Positions 49,600 through 58,100 of a stretch of 64,000 nt of DNA are shown one piece after another (within the stretch, counting starts at the first letter, position 1; each line of letters starts with the position of its first letter). The position numbers were made by a program, and so were the translations under genes. The DNA is from JABMRP01 sp964444795 (GTDB lineage Bacteria; Planctomycetota; Planctomycetia; Pirellulales; Thermoguttaceae), in contig CAYUIQ010000002.1 of assembly GCA_964444795.1 (NCBI GenBank), forward strand, positions 1 through 64,000. The letters run 5' to 3'. Under the pieces are notes generated by a model, which made no database searches, was not told where the DNA came from, and saw nothing but the letters and a program-made list of their open reading frames with translations.

Positions 49600-51744
49600 A
49601 TGCCCACTCCGCCAACCAGATCCGAAACATTCGTCATCCCCGCCTTGGATTGTCCCAATGAGTTGGCGATGATCCGGCGGGCGTTGGATCCGGTGCCCGG
49701 TGTCCGCTCGCTACACGCCGATATGCTCCAGCACACGCTGCGCGTCGAACTCGACCCGGATCAACTCGACACCGACGCGATCATCGGGGCGATCGGGCGC
49801 ATCGGTTTCGAGGTCCGCCCACACGAACCGGCCGAGGCCCGCTCGTCGCGGTCGCAATATGCCGGGCCCAAACTCACCACGCTTTCCGGTGGGGCTCTGC
49901 TGCTGATCGCCGCCACGGTTCATATAGCAACCGGCGAAACGTCGATGGCCGTTGCCCTGACTTTGGTGGCATCGACCGTGATCTCGGGTCTGCCGGTAGC
50001 CCAAGCGGCCTGGCGGGCCGTTCGGGCTCGCGCGCTGGAGATGAACGCCCTGATGACCATCGCCGCCATCGGGGCGGTGGGTATCGGCGAGTACTTCGAG
50101 GCGGCCACCGCCATGTTCCTCTTCGGCGTGTCGCTCTGGCTGGAATCGCTGAGCATGGACCGCGCGCGCCGGGCCGTGCGGTCGCTGGTGCGGCTGATGC
50201 CCACGGTGGCACACCGCATGGTCGACGGCTCAATCGAAGACGTCGACCCGGCCGAGTTGCAGGTCGGCGTCCGGATTGTCGTGCGTCCCGGCGAGCGGAT
50301 CCCCGTCGACGGGACCGTTGCCACGGGCCGGTCGGCGGTCAACCAGGCGCCGATCACCGGCGAGAGTGTCCCGGTCGAGAAATCGCCGGGCGAGCAGGTG
50401 TTTGCCGGAACACTCAACGGCGAGGGATCGCTCGAAGTGGTCGCCCTGTGTACGACCGAGGCCAGCACGTTGGCCCACATCGGCCGGCTCGTCAAGCAAG
50501 CCCGGACGACCCGGTCGCGTACCGAGCGATACGTCGACCGGTTTGCCCGACGCTATACGCCGGCGGTGATCGCCGCAGCGGTGATCGTCGCACTGGGCGG
50601 TCCGCTGGCGGCGGAGTTGGGGATGGCTTGGGCCGCGAACCTCGACGCCGCGGCATGGTTTCATCGCGGGCTCGTGTTGCTGGTCGTCGCCTGTCCGTGC
50701 GCGCTGGTGATTTCCACGCCGGTGACCATCGTCTGTGGGCTGGCTCATGCGGCGCGCCGCGGCATCCTCATCAAAGGCGGCGAACACCTCGAAAACGCCG
50801 GCCGCATCGATGCCATGGCCCTGGACAAGACGGGAACCCTGACCACCGGATCGATTCAGGTCGTGTCGATCGATCCGGTGGCTGGACACTCGGCCGACGA
50901 ACTGCTGCAAGTGGCCGCCGCGCTGGAGCAACACAGCGAACACCCGTTGGCCGCGGCAATCGTTTCCGCCGCCGAGGAGCGCGGGATGCGTCTGCCGGCG
51001 GCAACCGGTTTTCTTGCCAAGCGAGGTTTTGGCGTTCAGGCGGAGATCCATGGGGAGACGTTTCTGGTGGGAAGTCGCCGGATGATCGGTCAACACGTAA
51101 CTTGGCCCGGCACCGAAACCCTCGATTCGCCCGAGGAAGATCCCACGACCATGGTCTTCGTTGCAACCAACGACGCGCCGTGGGGAGTGATTCATCTGGC
51201 CGATGCGCCGCGCGACGACGCCCAAGATGCTATTGCACAACTTGACTCGCTGGGTATTGCGCCGATGGTCATGCTCACCGGCGACAGCCGCGCCGTGGCG
51301 GACCACATTGCCGGCTTGCTGGGGATCGATCGGGCCGACGCCGAATTGCTGCCCGAGGACAAGGTCGCCCGGGTGCGCGAACTGGCCGATCGCTACCCTC
51401 AATTGGCCATGGTGGGCGACGGCGTCAACGATGCACCGGCGTTGGCCGCCTCGCGGTTGGGGATCGCCCTGGGGGGCGGAGCCAGCGATACGGCCATGGA
51501 AACGGCCGACGTCGTGATCACCAGTGGGAAACTCGGCCGCCTGATCGAGTTGGTCCGGCTGGGGCGCCGCTGTCGGCGAACGCTCGGGCAAAATATCACC
51601 CTGGCGCTGTCGCTGAAGGCGGTGGTGGCCGTCGCGGCGGTCGCCGGTCTGGCCTCCCTCTGGATGGCGGTCGCCGCCGACGTTGGTGCGAGCCTCTTGG
51701 TTATTTTCAACGGCATGCGGCTGACCGTCGCCGGCCGGGAATAA
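49600..51744 (+). CDS. P1B-type heavy-metal translocating ATPase (Zn/Cd/Pb-like)
   Basis: The 714-residue pump has a degenerate metal-binding domain (residues 10-75) with only one cysteine, Cys18 in LDCPNE, followed by six to eight membrane helices. The transport motif CPC is at 365-367, the phosphorylated aspartate is Asp409 in DKTGT, TGES lies in the actuator domain and GDGVNDAPAL in the hinge. The last helix pair contains SLKAVV and ADVGAS, the Lys and Asp-x-Gly typical of the P1B-2 (ZntA/CadA) group. It should export divalent Zn, Cd or Pb. No metal-responsive regulator is adjacent. No clear ribosome binding site precedes the ATG. Confidence 0.93.
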   Translation: MPTPPTRSETFVIPALDCPNELAMIRRALDPVPGVRSLHADMLQHTLRVELDPDQLDTDAIIGAIGRIGFEVRPHEPAEARSSRSQYAGPKLTTLSGGALLLIAATVHIATGETSMAVALTLVASTVISGLPVAQAAWRAVRARALEMNALMTIAAIGAVGIGEYFEAATAMFLFGVSLWLESLSMDRARRAVRSLVRLMPTVAHRMVDGSIEDVDPAELQVGVRIVVRPGERIPVDGTVATGRSAVNQAPITGESVPVEKSPGEQVFAGTLNGEGSLEVVALCTTEASTLAHIGRLVKQARTTRSRTERYVDRFARRYTPAVIAAAVIVALGGPLAAELGMAWAANLDAAAWFHRGLVLLVVACPCALVISTPVTIVCGLAHAARRGILIKGGEHLENAGRIDAMALDKTGTLTTGSIQVVSIDPVAGHSADELLQVAAALEQHSEHPLAAAIVSAAEERGMRLPAATGFLAKRGFGVQAEIHGETFLVGSRRMIGQHVTWPGTETLDSPEEDPTTMVFVATNDAPWGVIHLADAPRDDAQDAIAQLDSLGIAPMVMLTGDSRAVADHIAGLLGIDRADAELLPEDKVARVRELADRYPQLAMVGDGVNDAPALAASRLGIALGGGASDTAMETADVVITSGKLGRLIELVRLGRRCRRTLGQNITLALSLKAVVAVAAVAGLASLWMAVAADVGASLLVIFNGMRLTVAGRE

Positions 51745-51951
51745 CGGCGGGCCTCACCCGTGGCGGGGCGGTTCTTTGGCAATTCCCACAATTTCCTGGA
51801 AAACAGTTGCCTTGGCGGTCTCGGGGGATTACGGTAACTCTATGGACGATGGACGGCCGGGTCCGGGCGGCGGCGTGGGGGCGGACATGTGGCCACATCG
51901 AGGCCTGATGGACATAACTGGTTCCTTGTTTCCAAGATGGAGGACAGAAAG

Positions 51952-53043
51952 ATGCGACGAACGGGAGTGTTTCTAGTAATGCTGGCCACTATCTGCCTGG
52001 TGGTGGGTCAGATGGCGTCGGCGGCTCTGTTGCGAGGCAAGCTTCTCGGGCGGAATCAATGCACGGTCTGTGGCCCGGTCGAACCGGAACCCGAGGTCTG
52101 TACTCCGGTGCAGTGCGATCCGCGGCCCTGCGAGCCGGTCAGTGCCAGCGCGATTGAGGCGCCGCCGGCCGAACCGCCCGTTGAACCACCGCCTGTTGAA
52201 CCGCCGCCGGCCGAACCACCCGTTGAACCGCCGCCGGCCGAACCACCCGTTGAACCGCCGCCGGCCGAACCGCCCGTTGAAGCACCGCCGGCTGAACCGG
52301 CCGAGCCTGCCGAACCGGCCGAGCCTGCCGAACCGGCCGAGCCTGCTGAGCCGGCCGAAGAACCTGCTGAACCGGCTGAACCTACTGAAGAGCCGGCTGA
52401 ACCGGCCGAGCCCGCCCTCCCGGGTGCGCCCGTCGAACCGGAACCGGCTGCTCCGGCTGAGCCCGCTGCTCCGGCTGAGCCCGTCGCTCCGGCCGAACCT
52501 GAACCGGCCGCCCCGGCTGAACCTGCTGCTCCGGCCGAACCTGAACCGGCTGCCCCGGCTGAACCCGCTGAGCCGGCTTTGCCGGCCGCTCCGGCTGAAC
52601 CCGCTGCTCCGGCCGAACCCGAACCGGCTGCTCCGGCCGAACCCGAACCGGCTGCTCCGGCTGAGTCCGTCGCTCCGGCCGAACCCGAACCTGCCGCTCC
52701 GGCCGAACCGGAACCGGCTGCCCCGGCTCTGCCCGCCGAACCGGTTGCCCCGGCTTTGCCCGCCGAACCGGCTGCTCCGGCTGAGCCCGCTGCTCCCGCC
52801 GCACCCGAACCGGCTGCTCCCGCCGCGCCGGCCGAAGACGATGCCGTCTCCAGCAACGTGCGGACCTGGACCGACAGCACCGGCACGTACCAAGTCGTGG
52901 GCGAGATGGTCAGTTATCACGACGGCGTCGTGCGGTTGCGCAAAGCCGACGGCCGCTACGTTCGCGTCGACATCACCAAACTCAGTGTCGGTGATCGTCT
53001 GTTCGTCGAGCAGCGCGTGGCCACCTTGGCGTCGAACCTGTAG
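51952..53043 (+). CDS. Secreted SHD1 protein with long Pro-Ala-Glu repeat
   Basis: The 363-residue protein starts at MRRTGVFLVML after GGAGG and has a signal peptide (VFLVMLATICLVVGQMASA). A short cysteine-rich part (QCTVCGP, VCTPVQC, PRPCEP) is followed by about 230 residues of near-perfect AEP/PAEP repeats, first with double prolines, then with regular PAEPAAPAEP units. The C-terminus (about 295-360, RTWTDSTGTYQVVGEMV...RVDITKLSVGDRLFV) is an SHD1 domain. The repeat probably forms a stiff extended rod that holds SHD1 away from the anchor. The codons alternate between gct, gcc, ccg and ccc, which limits slippage. An intrinsic terminator follows. Confidence 0.88.
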   Translation: MRRTGVFLVMLATICLVVGQMASAALLRGKLLGRNQCTVCGPVEPEPEVCTPVQCDPRPCEPVSASAIEAPPAEPPVEPPPVEPPPAEPPVEPPPAEPPVEPPPAEPPVEAPPAEPAEPAEPAEPAEPAEPAEPAEEPAEPAEPTEEPAEPAEPALPGAPVEPEPAAPAEPAAPAEPVAPAEPEPAAPAEPAAPAEPEPAAPAEPAEPALPAAPAEPAAPAEPEPAAPAEPEPAAPAESVAPAEPEPAAPAEPEPAAPALPAEPVAPALPAEPAAPAEPAAPAAPEPAAPAAPAEDDAVSSNVRTWTDSTGTYQVVGEMVSYHDGVVRLRKADGRYVRVDITKLSVGDRLFVEQRVATLASNL

Positions 53044-53064
53044 AACCTTGAGACACGTTTTTCC

Positions 53065-53102
53065 AACTCCGGTGTCGCCTTTGCGGCGCGCCGGAGTTTT
53101 TT
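53065..53102 (+). terminator. Intrinsic terminator after the SHD1 gene
   Basis: The arms aactccgg (53065-53072) and ccggagtt (53091-53098) pair, with further inner pairing cgcc/ggcg, and a run of six T follows at once. It ends the SHD1 transcript before floA. Confidence 0.85.
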
Positions 53103-53293
53103 CGTGGTTGCCCCCTCTCTCGGGTTCGTGGTTTTCGCTGGATCCAACCGATTCGCGACCCCACCCGCTTGACAAGAGGGCTCCGGCCGGATAAACCCAG
53201 GGGAGAATGGAAGTCCCCCCCTGCGGTGTCGGGCGACGCCCGCTGGTGGCAAGCGAGATTCGATTTCCACGCAAATCTTCGCCAAGGAGCCTC

Positions 53294-54361
53294 ATGATGA
53301 TCCTCGCGGCTGACCAAAACGACCCTACCCAAGTGATTACGATTGTCGTGATTCTTGGCGTTGTCATTTTTCTTCTGGTGCTGGTGGCGATTTTTGCCCG
53401 CTATTTTCGCTTCTGGATCCAGTCGAAAACGACCGGGGCGGGGATCGGCATGATCGATCTGTTGGGTATGAGCTTCCGCAAGGTGAGCCCCGCGGTGATT
53501 CTTCGCGCCAAGATCATGGCCGTCCAGGCGGGAATCGGCAGCAACGAAGGGATTAGCACCAGGGCACTGGAGGCCCACTTTCTTGCCGGCGGCAATGTAC
53601 CGCTGGTGATTCGGGCGATTATCGCGGCCCGGAAGGCGAAGATCGTCGAACTCTCCTTCAAACAGGCGGCGGCCATCGATCTAGCCGGTCGAAATGTGCT
53701 CGAGGCCGTGCAAACCAGCGTCTACCCCAAGGTCATCGACTGCCCGGCTCGAAGTTCCGGCCGCTTGACTCTCGACGGCGTGGCCAAGAACGGAATCCAG
53801 CTCAAGGTCAAAGCGCGGGTGACCGTTCGAGCGAACCTCGCGCAGCTTATCGGCGGGGCCACCGAAGAGACGATTATCGCGCGGGTTGGCGAAGGCATCG
53901 TCAGTGCCATCGGCTCGGCCGAGGATCATGGGGAAGTGCTGGAAAACCCCGACCGCATTACCGAGACCGTGTTGGCCCGGCGGCTCGACTCCCAAACCGC
54001 CTTCGAGATCGTTTCCATCGATATCGCCGACGTCGACGTGGGCGACAACATTGGTGCCCGGCTGCAGGCCGACCAGGCGGAGGCCGACATGCGGGGCGCC
54101 CGGGCCAAGGCCGAAGGCCGTCGGGCGATGGCCGTGGCCGAGGAACAGGAGAGGATTGCCGAGATCGAGCAGAACCGGGCGAAGGTGGTCGAGGCCGAAG
54201 CCGAGGTTCCCAAGGCCATTTCCCAGGCGTTTCGCGAGGGAACCCTGGGCATCATCGATTACTACAAATTGCAGAATATCCAGGCCGATACGGACATGCG
54301 GACTTCGATTTCCAAGACCGGCACGAGTAGCGGCGCCGGCAAGGGAGGAACGGCAGCATGA
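53294..54361 (+). CDS. floA: Flotillin-like protein FloA (UPF0365)
   Basis: The 355-residue protein has one N-terminal membrane helix (VITIVVILGVVIFLLVLVAIF) and continues with the FloA/YqfA pattern (GMIDLLGMSFRKVSPAVILRAKIMA, then NVLEAVQTSVYPKVI). The C-terminal coiled part is rich in Ala/Glu/Lys (EADMRGARAKAEGRRAMAVAEEQERIAEIEQNRAKV). It scaffolds lipid-ordered membrane domains. AAGGAG precedes the first of two ATGs; the longer upstream frame is not needed. Its stop overlaps the next start as ATGA, showing translational coupling. Confidence 0.95.
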   Translation: MMILAADQNDPTQVITIVVILGVVIFLLVLVAIFARYFRFWIQSKTTGAGIGMIDLLGMSFRKVSPAVILRAKIMAVQAGIGSNEGISTRALEAHFLAGGNVPLVIRAIIAARKAKIVELSFKQAAAIDLAGRNVLEAVQTSVYPKVIDCPARSSGRLTLDGVAKNGIQLKVKARVTVRANLAQLIGGATEETIIARVGEGIVSAIGSAEDHGEVLENPDRITETVLARRLDSQTAFEIVSIDIADVDVGDNIGARLQADQAEADMRGARAKAEGRRAMAVAEEQERIAEIEQNRAKVVEAEAEVPKAISQAFREGTLGIIDYYKLQNIQADTDMRTSISKTGTSSGAGKGGTAA

Positions 54362-55047
54362 ACTCGTCCTTTCCGGTTCTTTTCGCCCTCGGTGGAGAAC
54401 TGATCGGGTTGGCGTTTATTATCTTCTTCGTGCTCGGCCCGATCCTCAAGCAGGCGTTTGGCGCGGTCGCCGAGGCGGAAAAGAAGGGCGCCCGGCCGCG
54501 GCGACCCGTTCCCCCCAACATGCGCGCCGGGCAACCCAAACCGCCCGGCCCAGGGGCCGGACAGGGCGACCCGTTGGGCGACGAGATCGGGGAGTTTCTT
54601 CGCAAGGCGTCTGGACAGCGTGCCGCTGGCCCCCCGCGCCGCCCTCCGCGCCCTCAGCCCGCGCCGCAACCCCCCGAAGCGGAGTTGGTCCTCATGGATC
54701 GGCAGGAGAGCGTTTCCGAGCACGTGCGCTCGCACGTGGCCGATCCAGTCCGCACCGATCTGGATGAATCGCAGTTTTCCAGCAGGTCCGCCCAACTTGG
54801 CGCCCAAGTCGGCCAGTCCGACGAGCGGCTCGAAGAGCGCCTGCACGACAAATTCGATCACCAACTCGGCGCATTGGATGTCGGGTCGGGTGGCGTGAAC
54901 GCGGTGGAGACCGGCGAGGCGGCCGTCTTGAGCGAGGTGCCCCCCGCCGCGGCCGCCGGCCTGTCGGCCTTGCTGGGTAGCCGGGCTCGCCTCCGCCAGG
55001 CCATCATTCTCCACGAAATCATGCAGCGCCCCGAAAATCGCTGGTAG
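54358..55047 (+). CDS. Single-pass membrane protein coupled to floA, hypothetical
   Basis: The 229-residue protein has one helix near the start (GGELIGLAFIIFFVLGPIL), a Pro/Arg-rich cytoplasmic linker, and a C-terminal region with DERLEERLHDKFDHQLGAL and a final RQAIILHEIMQRPENRW. I recall the same pair, flotillin plus a short helix-proline protein ending in an ILxEIxQRP motif, from other Planctomycetes. It probably binds or localises with FloA. Function unknown. Confidence 0.75.
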   Translation: MNSSFPVLFALGGELIGLAFIIFFVLGPILKQAFGAVAEAEKKGARPRRPVPPNMRAGQPKPPGPGAGQGDPLGDEIGEFLRKASGQRAAGPPRRPPRPQPAPQPPEAELVLMDRQESVSEHVRSHVADPVRTDLDESQFSSRSAQLGAQVGQSDERLEERLHDKFDHQLGALDVGSGGVNAVETGEAAVLSEVPPAAAAGLSALLGSRARLRQAIILHEIMQRPENRW

Positions 55048-55069
55048 CGCAACGCAAGAAAGCAAACGC

Positions 55070-55987
55070 ATGGATGTAAGGATCGCCGTCCCGGGTGAAA
55101 CACGCATCGGCTGGATCGGAACCGGCGTGATGGGCTCCAGCATGTGTGGGCATCTGCTGGGGGCCGGATTCTCCGCCACCGTCTTCAACCGCACCGCCGA
55201 GAAGGCCCAGCCGCTGTTGGACCGAGGCGTTCAATGGGCCGAAAGTCCCCGAGCCGTGGCCGAAGCTTCGGATGTCGTCTTTACCATCGTCGGCTACCCG
55301 GCCGACGTGCGAAGCGTCGTGCTGGGCGACGACGGCGTACTGGCCGGTTGCGCGGCGGGCAACATCCTCGTCGACATGACGACCAGCGAACCGTCGCTGG
55401 CCGTGGAAATCGCCGAAGCGGCCGGTGCGATTGGCGCATACAGCGTCGATGCGCCCGTCTCCGGCGGCGACGTCGGCGCCCGCGAGGCCCGGTTGTCGAT
55501 CATGATCGGCGGCGACGCAGCGGTCGTTGGCGCACTGGACCCGTGTTGGCAAGCGATGGGCAAGACGATCGTCCATCAGGGCGGTCCCGGCGCGGGGCAA
55601 CACACCAAAATGGTCAACCAGGTGCTCATCGCCACCAACATGATCGGCGTCTGCGAAGCGCTGCTCTACGGGCACAAGGCCGGGCTCGATCTGGAGACGG
55701 TGATGCAGTCGGTCGCCTCCGGCGCCGCGGGAAGCTGGTCGTTGTCGAACCTGGGGCCCCGGATCATTGCCAACAACTTCGACCCCGGTTTTTTCGTCGA
55801 ACACTTCATCAAGGACATGGGCATCGCCTTGGAGGAATCGCGTCGGATGGGTCTTTCGATGCCCGGTCTGGCTCTTGCCCATCAACTCTACCTGGCCCTG
55901 GCGTCCCAAGGCCACGGCCGCGACGGCACCCACGCTTTGGAACTCGCCCTGGCGGGGCTGGCGGGGATCGATTGGAAGAAGCGGTAA
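55070..55987 (+). CDS. NAD(P)-dependent beta-hydroxyacid dehydrogenase
   Basis: The 305-residue enzyme has the Rossmann motif IGWIGTGVMGSSMCGHLL, the substrate motif DAPVSGGDVGAREARLSIM and the catalytic lysine in GQHTKMVNQ. These are the marks of the 3-hydroxyisobutyrate/tartronate semialdehyde reductase family. It oxidises a beta-hydroxyacid or reduces the semialdehyde; the exact substrate cannot be told. It follows the floA pair by 22 bp and may share their transcript without a clear functional link. Confidence 0.92.
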   Translation: MDVRIAVPGETRIGWIGTGVMGSSMCGHLLGAGFSATVFNRTAEKAQPLLDRGVQWAESPRAVAEASDVVFTIVGYPADVRSVVLGDDGVLAGCAAGNILVDMTTSEPSLAVEIAEAAGAIGAYSVDAPVSGGDVGAREARLSIMIGGDAAVVGALDPCWQAMGKTIVHQGGPGAGQHTKMVNQVLIATNMIGVCEALLYGHKAGLDLETVMQSVASGAAGSWSLSNLGPRIIANNFDPGFFVEHFIKDMGIALEESRRMGLSMPGLALAHQLYLALASQGHGRDGTHALELALAGLAGIDWKKR

Positions 55988-56028
55988 GTAGCAGGCACAC
56001 GCCGTGTGCCGTCCGCCATCGTACCAGG

Positions 56029-56055
56029 TTTCCGGTCGGAGGCGACCGGGCTAAC
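56029..56055 (-). repeat. Dispersed hairpin repeat family E, copy 2
   Basis: The sequence tttccggtcggaggcgaccg plus ggctaac is the reverse complement of 22632-22658 with one mismatch. A ggcacac/gtgtgcc hairpin lies just before it, at about 55993-56010. Confidence 0.7.
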
Positions 56056-56178
56056 ACGATCGCCGCCGTATCTCGTCATCGGCGTGACAGGTTGTTAGCT
56101 CCATCGCCTGCAACGGGAACGGTTTTGCCGGGCTACTGTACGGAAGGCCCTCACCCCGGCCCTTGTGGGAGACGAACT

Positions 56179-57966
56179 ATGAACGCCGGAATTCGTGTCA
56201 TCACCACGCTCGTGCTGGCCGTGTCGTCGACTTGTGTTGGCGTCCGCGCGGACGAATCGCAGGTCGCACAACTTACCTCCCGCCATCGAGCGGGGCAGAC
56301 GTTGCTGACCTGGCGGGAAGTTGATCCGCCGATTACGTCGGATGCGATCTCGGTGGGCGAACTGCGGAAAGTGCGGAAAGAGTCGGGCAATGCGAAGAAG
56401 GTCCGCTATCGGATCTACCGTAGCGACCGTCCGATCACCTCACTGGACGACCTTCGGCCGATCGCCGAGGTCCGCCCGCTCTCTTGTTGGAATGCCAATT
56501 ACTACGGTGCGCATGCCAAACCGGAAGATCCGGCGTTGCGCTACGTGGTCGACGACGGCCGGCCTCCCGTGGCGCCGGGGACCGGTATCCATGCCCACAA
56601 TCCCGAAAAACCGGGCCGCGCCTACTACGCGGTGACCGTCTCGATCGACGGCACCGAGAACACGGCGGTCGGCCCGCCGAACGCGTTGTCCAAGCCGACC
56701 GAAGAAACGGTCGGCCCGGGCGCTCCCGTCTTGCAGCGGATCGAGAAACCCGAACGGTTCCAGTACGTCAGCGGTCCGACGCTGCACTACTTCGTCCGCT
56801 GGGAATCGCCGCCGAGGTGCAACGTCTCGGGCAAGCCGTTTGACTACGTCGTGGCCGTACCGCCCGAGCTTGCCAAACCGGCGCCGGTGGGCATCCACTT
56901 GCACTGCTGGGGCGGCAGCCTCAACGGCGGCTATGGCTGGTGGTACAACGCCGAGAAGGGGCATCTGCTGTTGGCCTCGAACCAGATCCCCTACGACTGG
57001 TGGACCGGCTATCACGAACTCTACGGCAAAGGGCCCCGGGAGCAAGAGCTGTGGCGGCGAGGCGTCGTGCGGCCGTACTCGCAGCGCCGCATGTTGGCCT
57101 TTCTCGATTGGATGGCCACCCGATGGGACATCGATCCGGCCCGAACCCACGTGGCCGGCAGCTCGATGGGCGGTTCCGGGTCGCCGATGCTGGCGATTCG
57201 ATTTCCCGACCGCATCGCCTGGTCGGTCTCTTGGGTCGGCATCCACAACCCGGCCCAATCGCCCCATTTCAAAGGGTCCTACGAAGGGGTCTACGGCAAG
57301 GAAGCATGGGGCGTGAAATTCGAGGACGGCACGTCGGTTTGGGATCACTACAACGACGCCCATTATCTCCGCGCCCACCGGCGGGCGGAGATCGGCCTGA
57401 TCACCTTTTCCAACGGCAAGAATGACGGGGCCATTGGTTGGCCGCAGGCGGTCGATTTCTATCGCGCCCTGCAAGAGACCCACCGCCCGCACGTGTTCGT
57501 CTGGGGACAGTCGGGTCACGGTCAACGAGCCCGGATGCCCGTTTCGCTGGGCGAGCGCGTCTTGCCAATCGACGTTCGCATCGACCAAACGCTGCCCGCC
57601 TTTGCCGGCTGCACTCTCGACGACGACCCGGGCAAAGGCGATCCGAGCGACGGCGACTCCGAAGGCCAGGTAAACCTCTACCTGGCCTGGGATACCGAGG
57701 ACATCGTCGACCGAGCCGACCGCTGGGAGATGACCGTGCGGCTCATCGAAAAGGCGCCCCGCGACGAATGCCAGGTCGATCTCACCCCGCGCCGGTGTCA
57801 GCAGTTCAAGCTCACGCCGGGCCAAAAAATCCACTGGTCCAACACGGCTGGCAGGGGGAGCAAGCCGCTGGAATCGGGCGAGGCCACCGCCGACCGCTGG
57901 GGATTGGTCACGCTCGGAGGAATCCGCGTGAGCAAGGCAGGCAACCGGATTCGGATTGAGAAGTGA
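56179..57966 (+). CDS. Secreted alpha/beta-hydrolase-like protein
   Basis: The 595-residue protein starts after GGGAG and has a signal peptide (VITTLVLAVSSTCVGVRA). The first 200 residues look like beta-rich, fibronectin-like sequence. Residues about 215-450 form an alpha/beta-hydrolase part with the nucleophile elbow GSSMG (Ser329), the context HVAGSSMGG, and a late HGQR histidine. The last 120 residues are a beta-rich extension. It could be a carbohydrate or feruloyl esterase; the substrate is unknown. The upstream continuation of the frame overlaps the dehydrogenase gene and is not coding. Confidence 0.8.
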   Translation: MNAGIRVITTLVLAVSSTCVGVRADESQVAQLTSRHRAGQTLLTWREVDPPITSDAISVGELRKVRKESGNAKKVRYRIYRSDRPITSLDDLRPIAEVRPLSCWNANYYGAHAKPEDPALRYVVDDGRPPVAPGTGIHAHNPEKPGRAYYAVTVSIDGTENTAVGPPNALSKPTEETVGPGAPVLQRIEKPERFQYVSGPTLHYFVRWESPPRCNVSGKPFDYVVAVPPELAKPAPVGIHLHCWGGSLNGGYGWWYNAEKGHLLLASNQIPYDWWTGYHELYGKGPREQELWRRGVVRPYSQRRMLAFLDWMATRWDIDPARTHVAGSSMGGSGSPMLAIRFPDRIAWSVSWVGIHNPAQSPHFKGSYEGVYGKEAWGVKFEDGTSVWDHYNDAHYLRAHRRAEIGLITFSNGKNDGAIGWPQAVDFYRALQETHRPHVFVWGQSGHGQRARMPVSLGERVLPIDVRIDQTLPAFAGCTLDDDPGKGDPSDGDSEGQVNLYLAWDTEDIVDRADRWEMTVRLIEKAPRDECQVDLTPRRCQQFKLTPGQKIHWSNTAGRGSKPLESGEATADRWGLVTLGGIRVSKAGNRIRIEK

Positions 57967-57981
57967 GAATTATCCACATTC

Positions 57982-58086
57982 GGGGGTGCCTGGGGTCGGA
58001 CTGCGAGGAACGAGCAGGGAGCCCCCAGATCGTGTCCAACTGGGGGCTCGTCGCTCGTTCCTCGCAACTCGACCCCAGGCACCCGG
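57982..58086. repeat. 100-bp hairpin repeat family A, copy 2
   Basis: The arms gggtgcctggggtcg (57984-57998) and cgaccccaggcaccc (58070-58084) pair perfectly, and the inner parts (gaggaacgagcagggagccc.../...gggggctcgtcgctcgttcctc) pair with few mismatches. It lies between two convergent genes, where it could end transcription from both sides. Confidence 0.85.
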
Positions 58087-58100
58087 AGTGGCCTGCTACT

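Noticed and set aside
52170..52830. Regular repeats that could suggest a CRISPR array
   Set aside because: The periods are short multiples of three, there are no unique spacers, and the repeats encode a continuous protein segment.
52056..52886. A 276-codon Gly/Ser/Ala-only frame and other long frames opposite the Pro-Ala-Glu repeat
   Set aside because: They are produced by the repetitive sense codons; every frame of a short-period GC-rich repeat stays open.
55144..56178. Upstream extension of the esterase-like gene to a 940-codon frame
   Set aside because: The extension overlaps the dehydrogenase in another frame, is arginine-rich shadow sequence, and a signal peptide begins exactly at the internal ATG.
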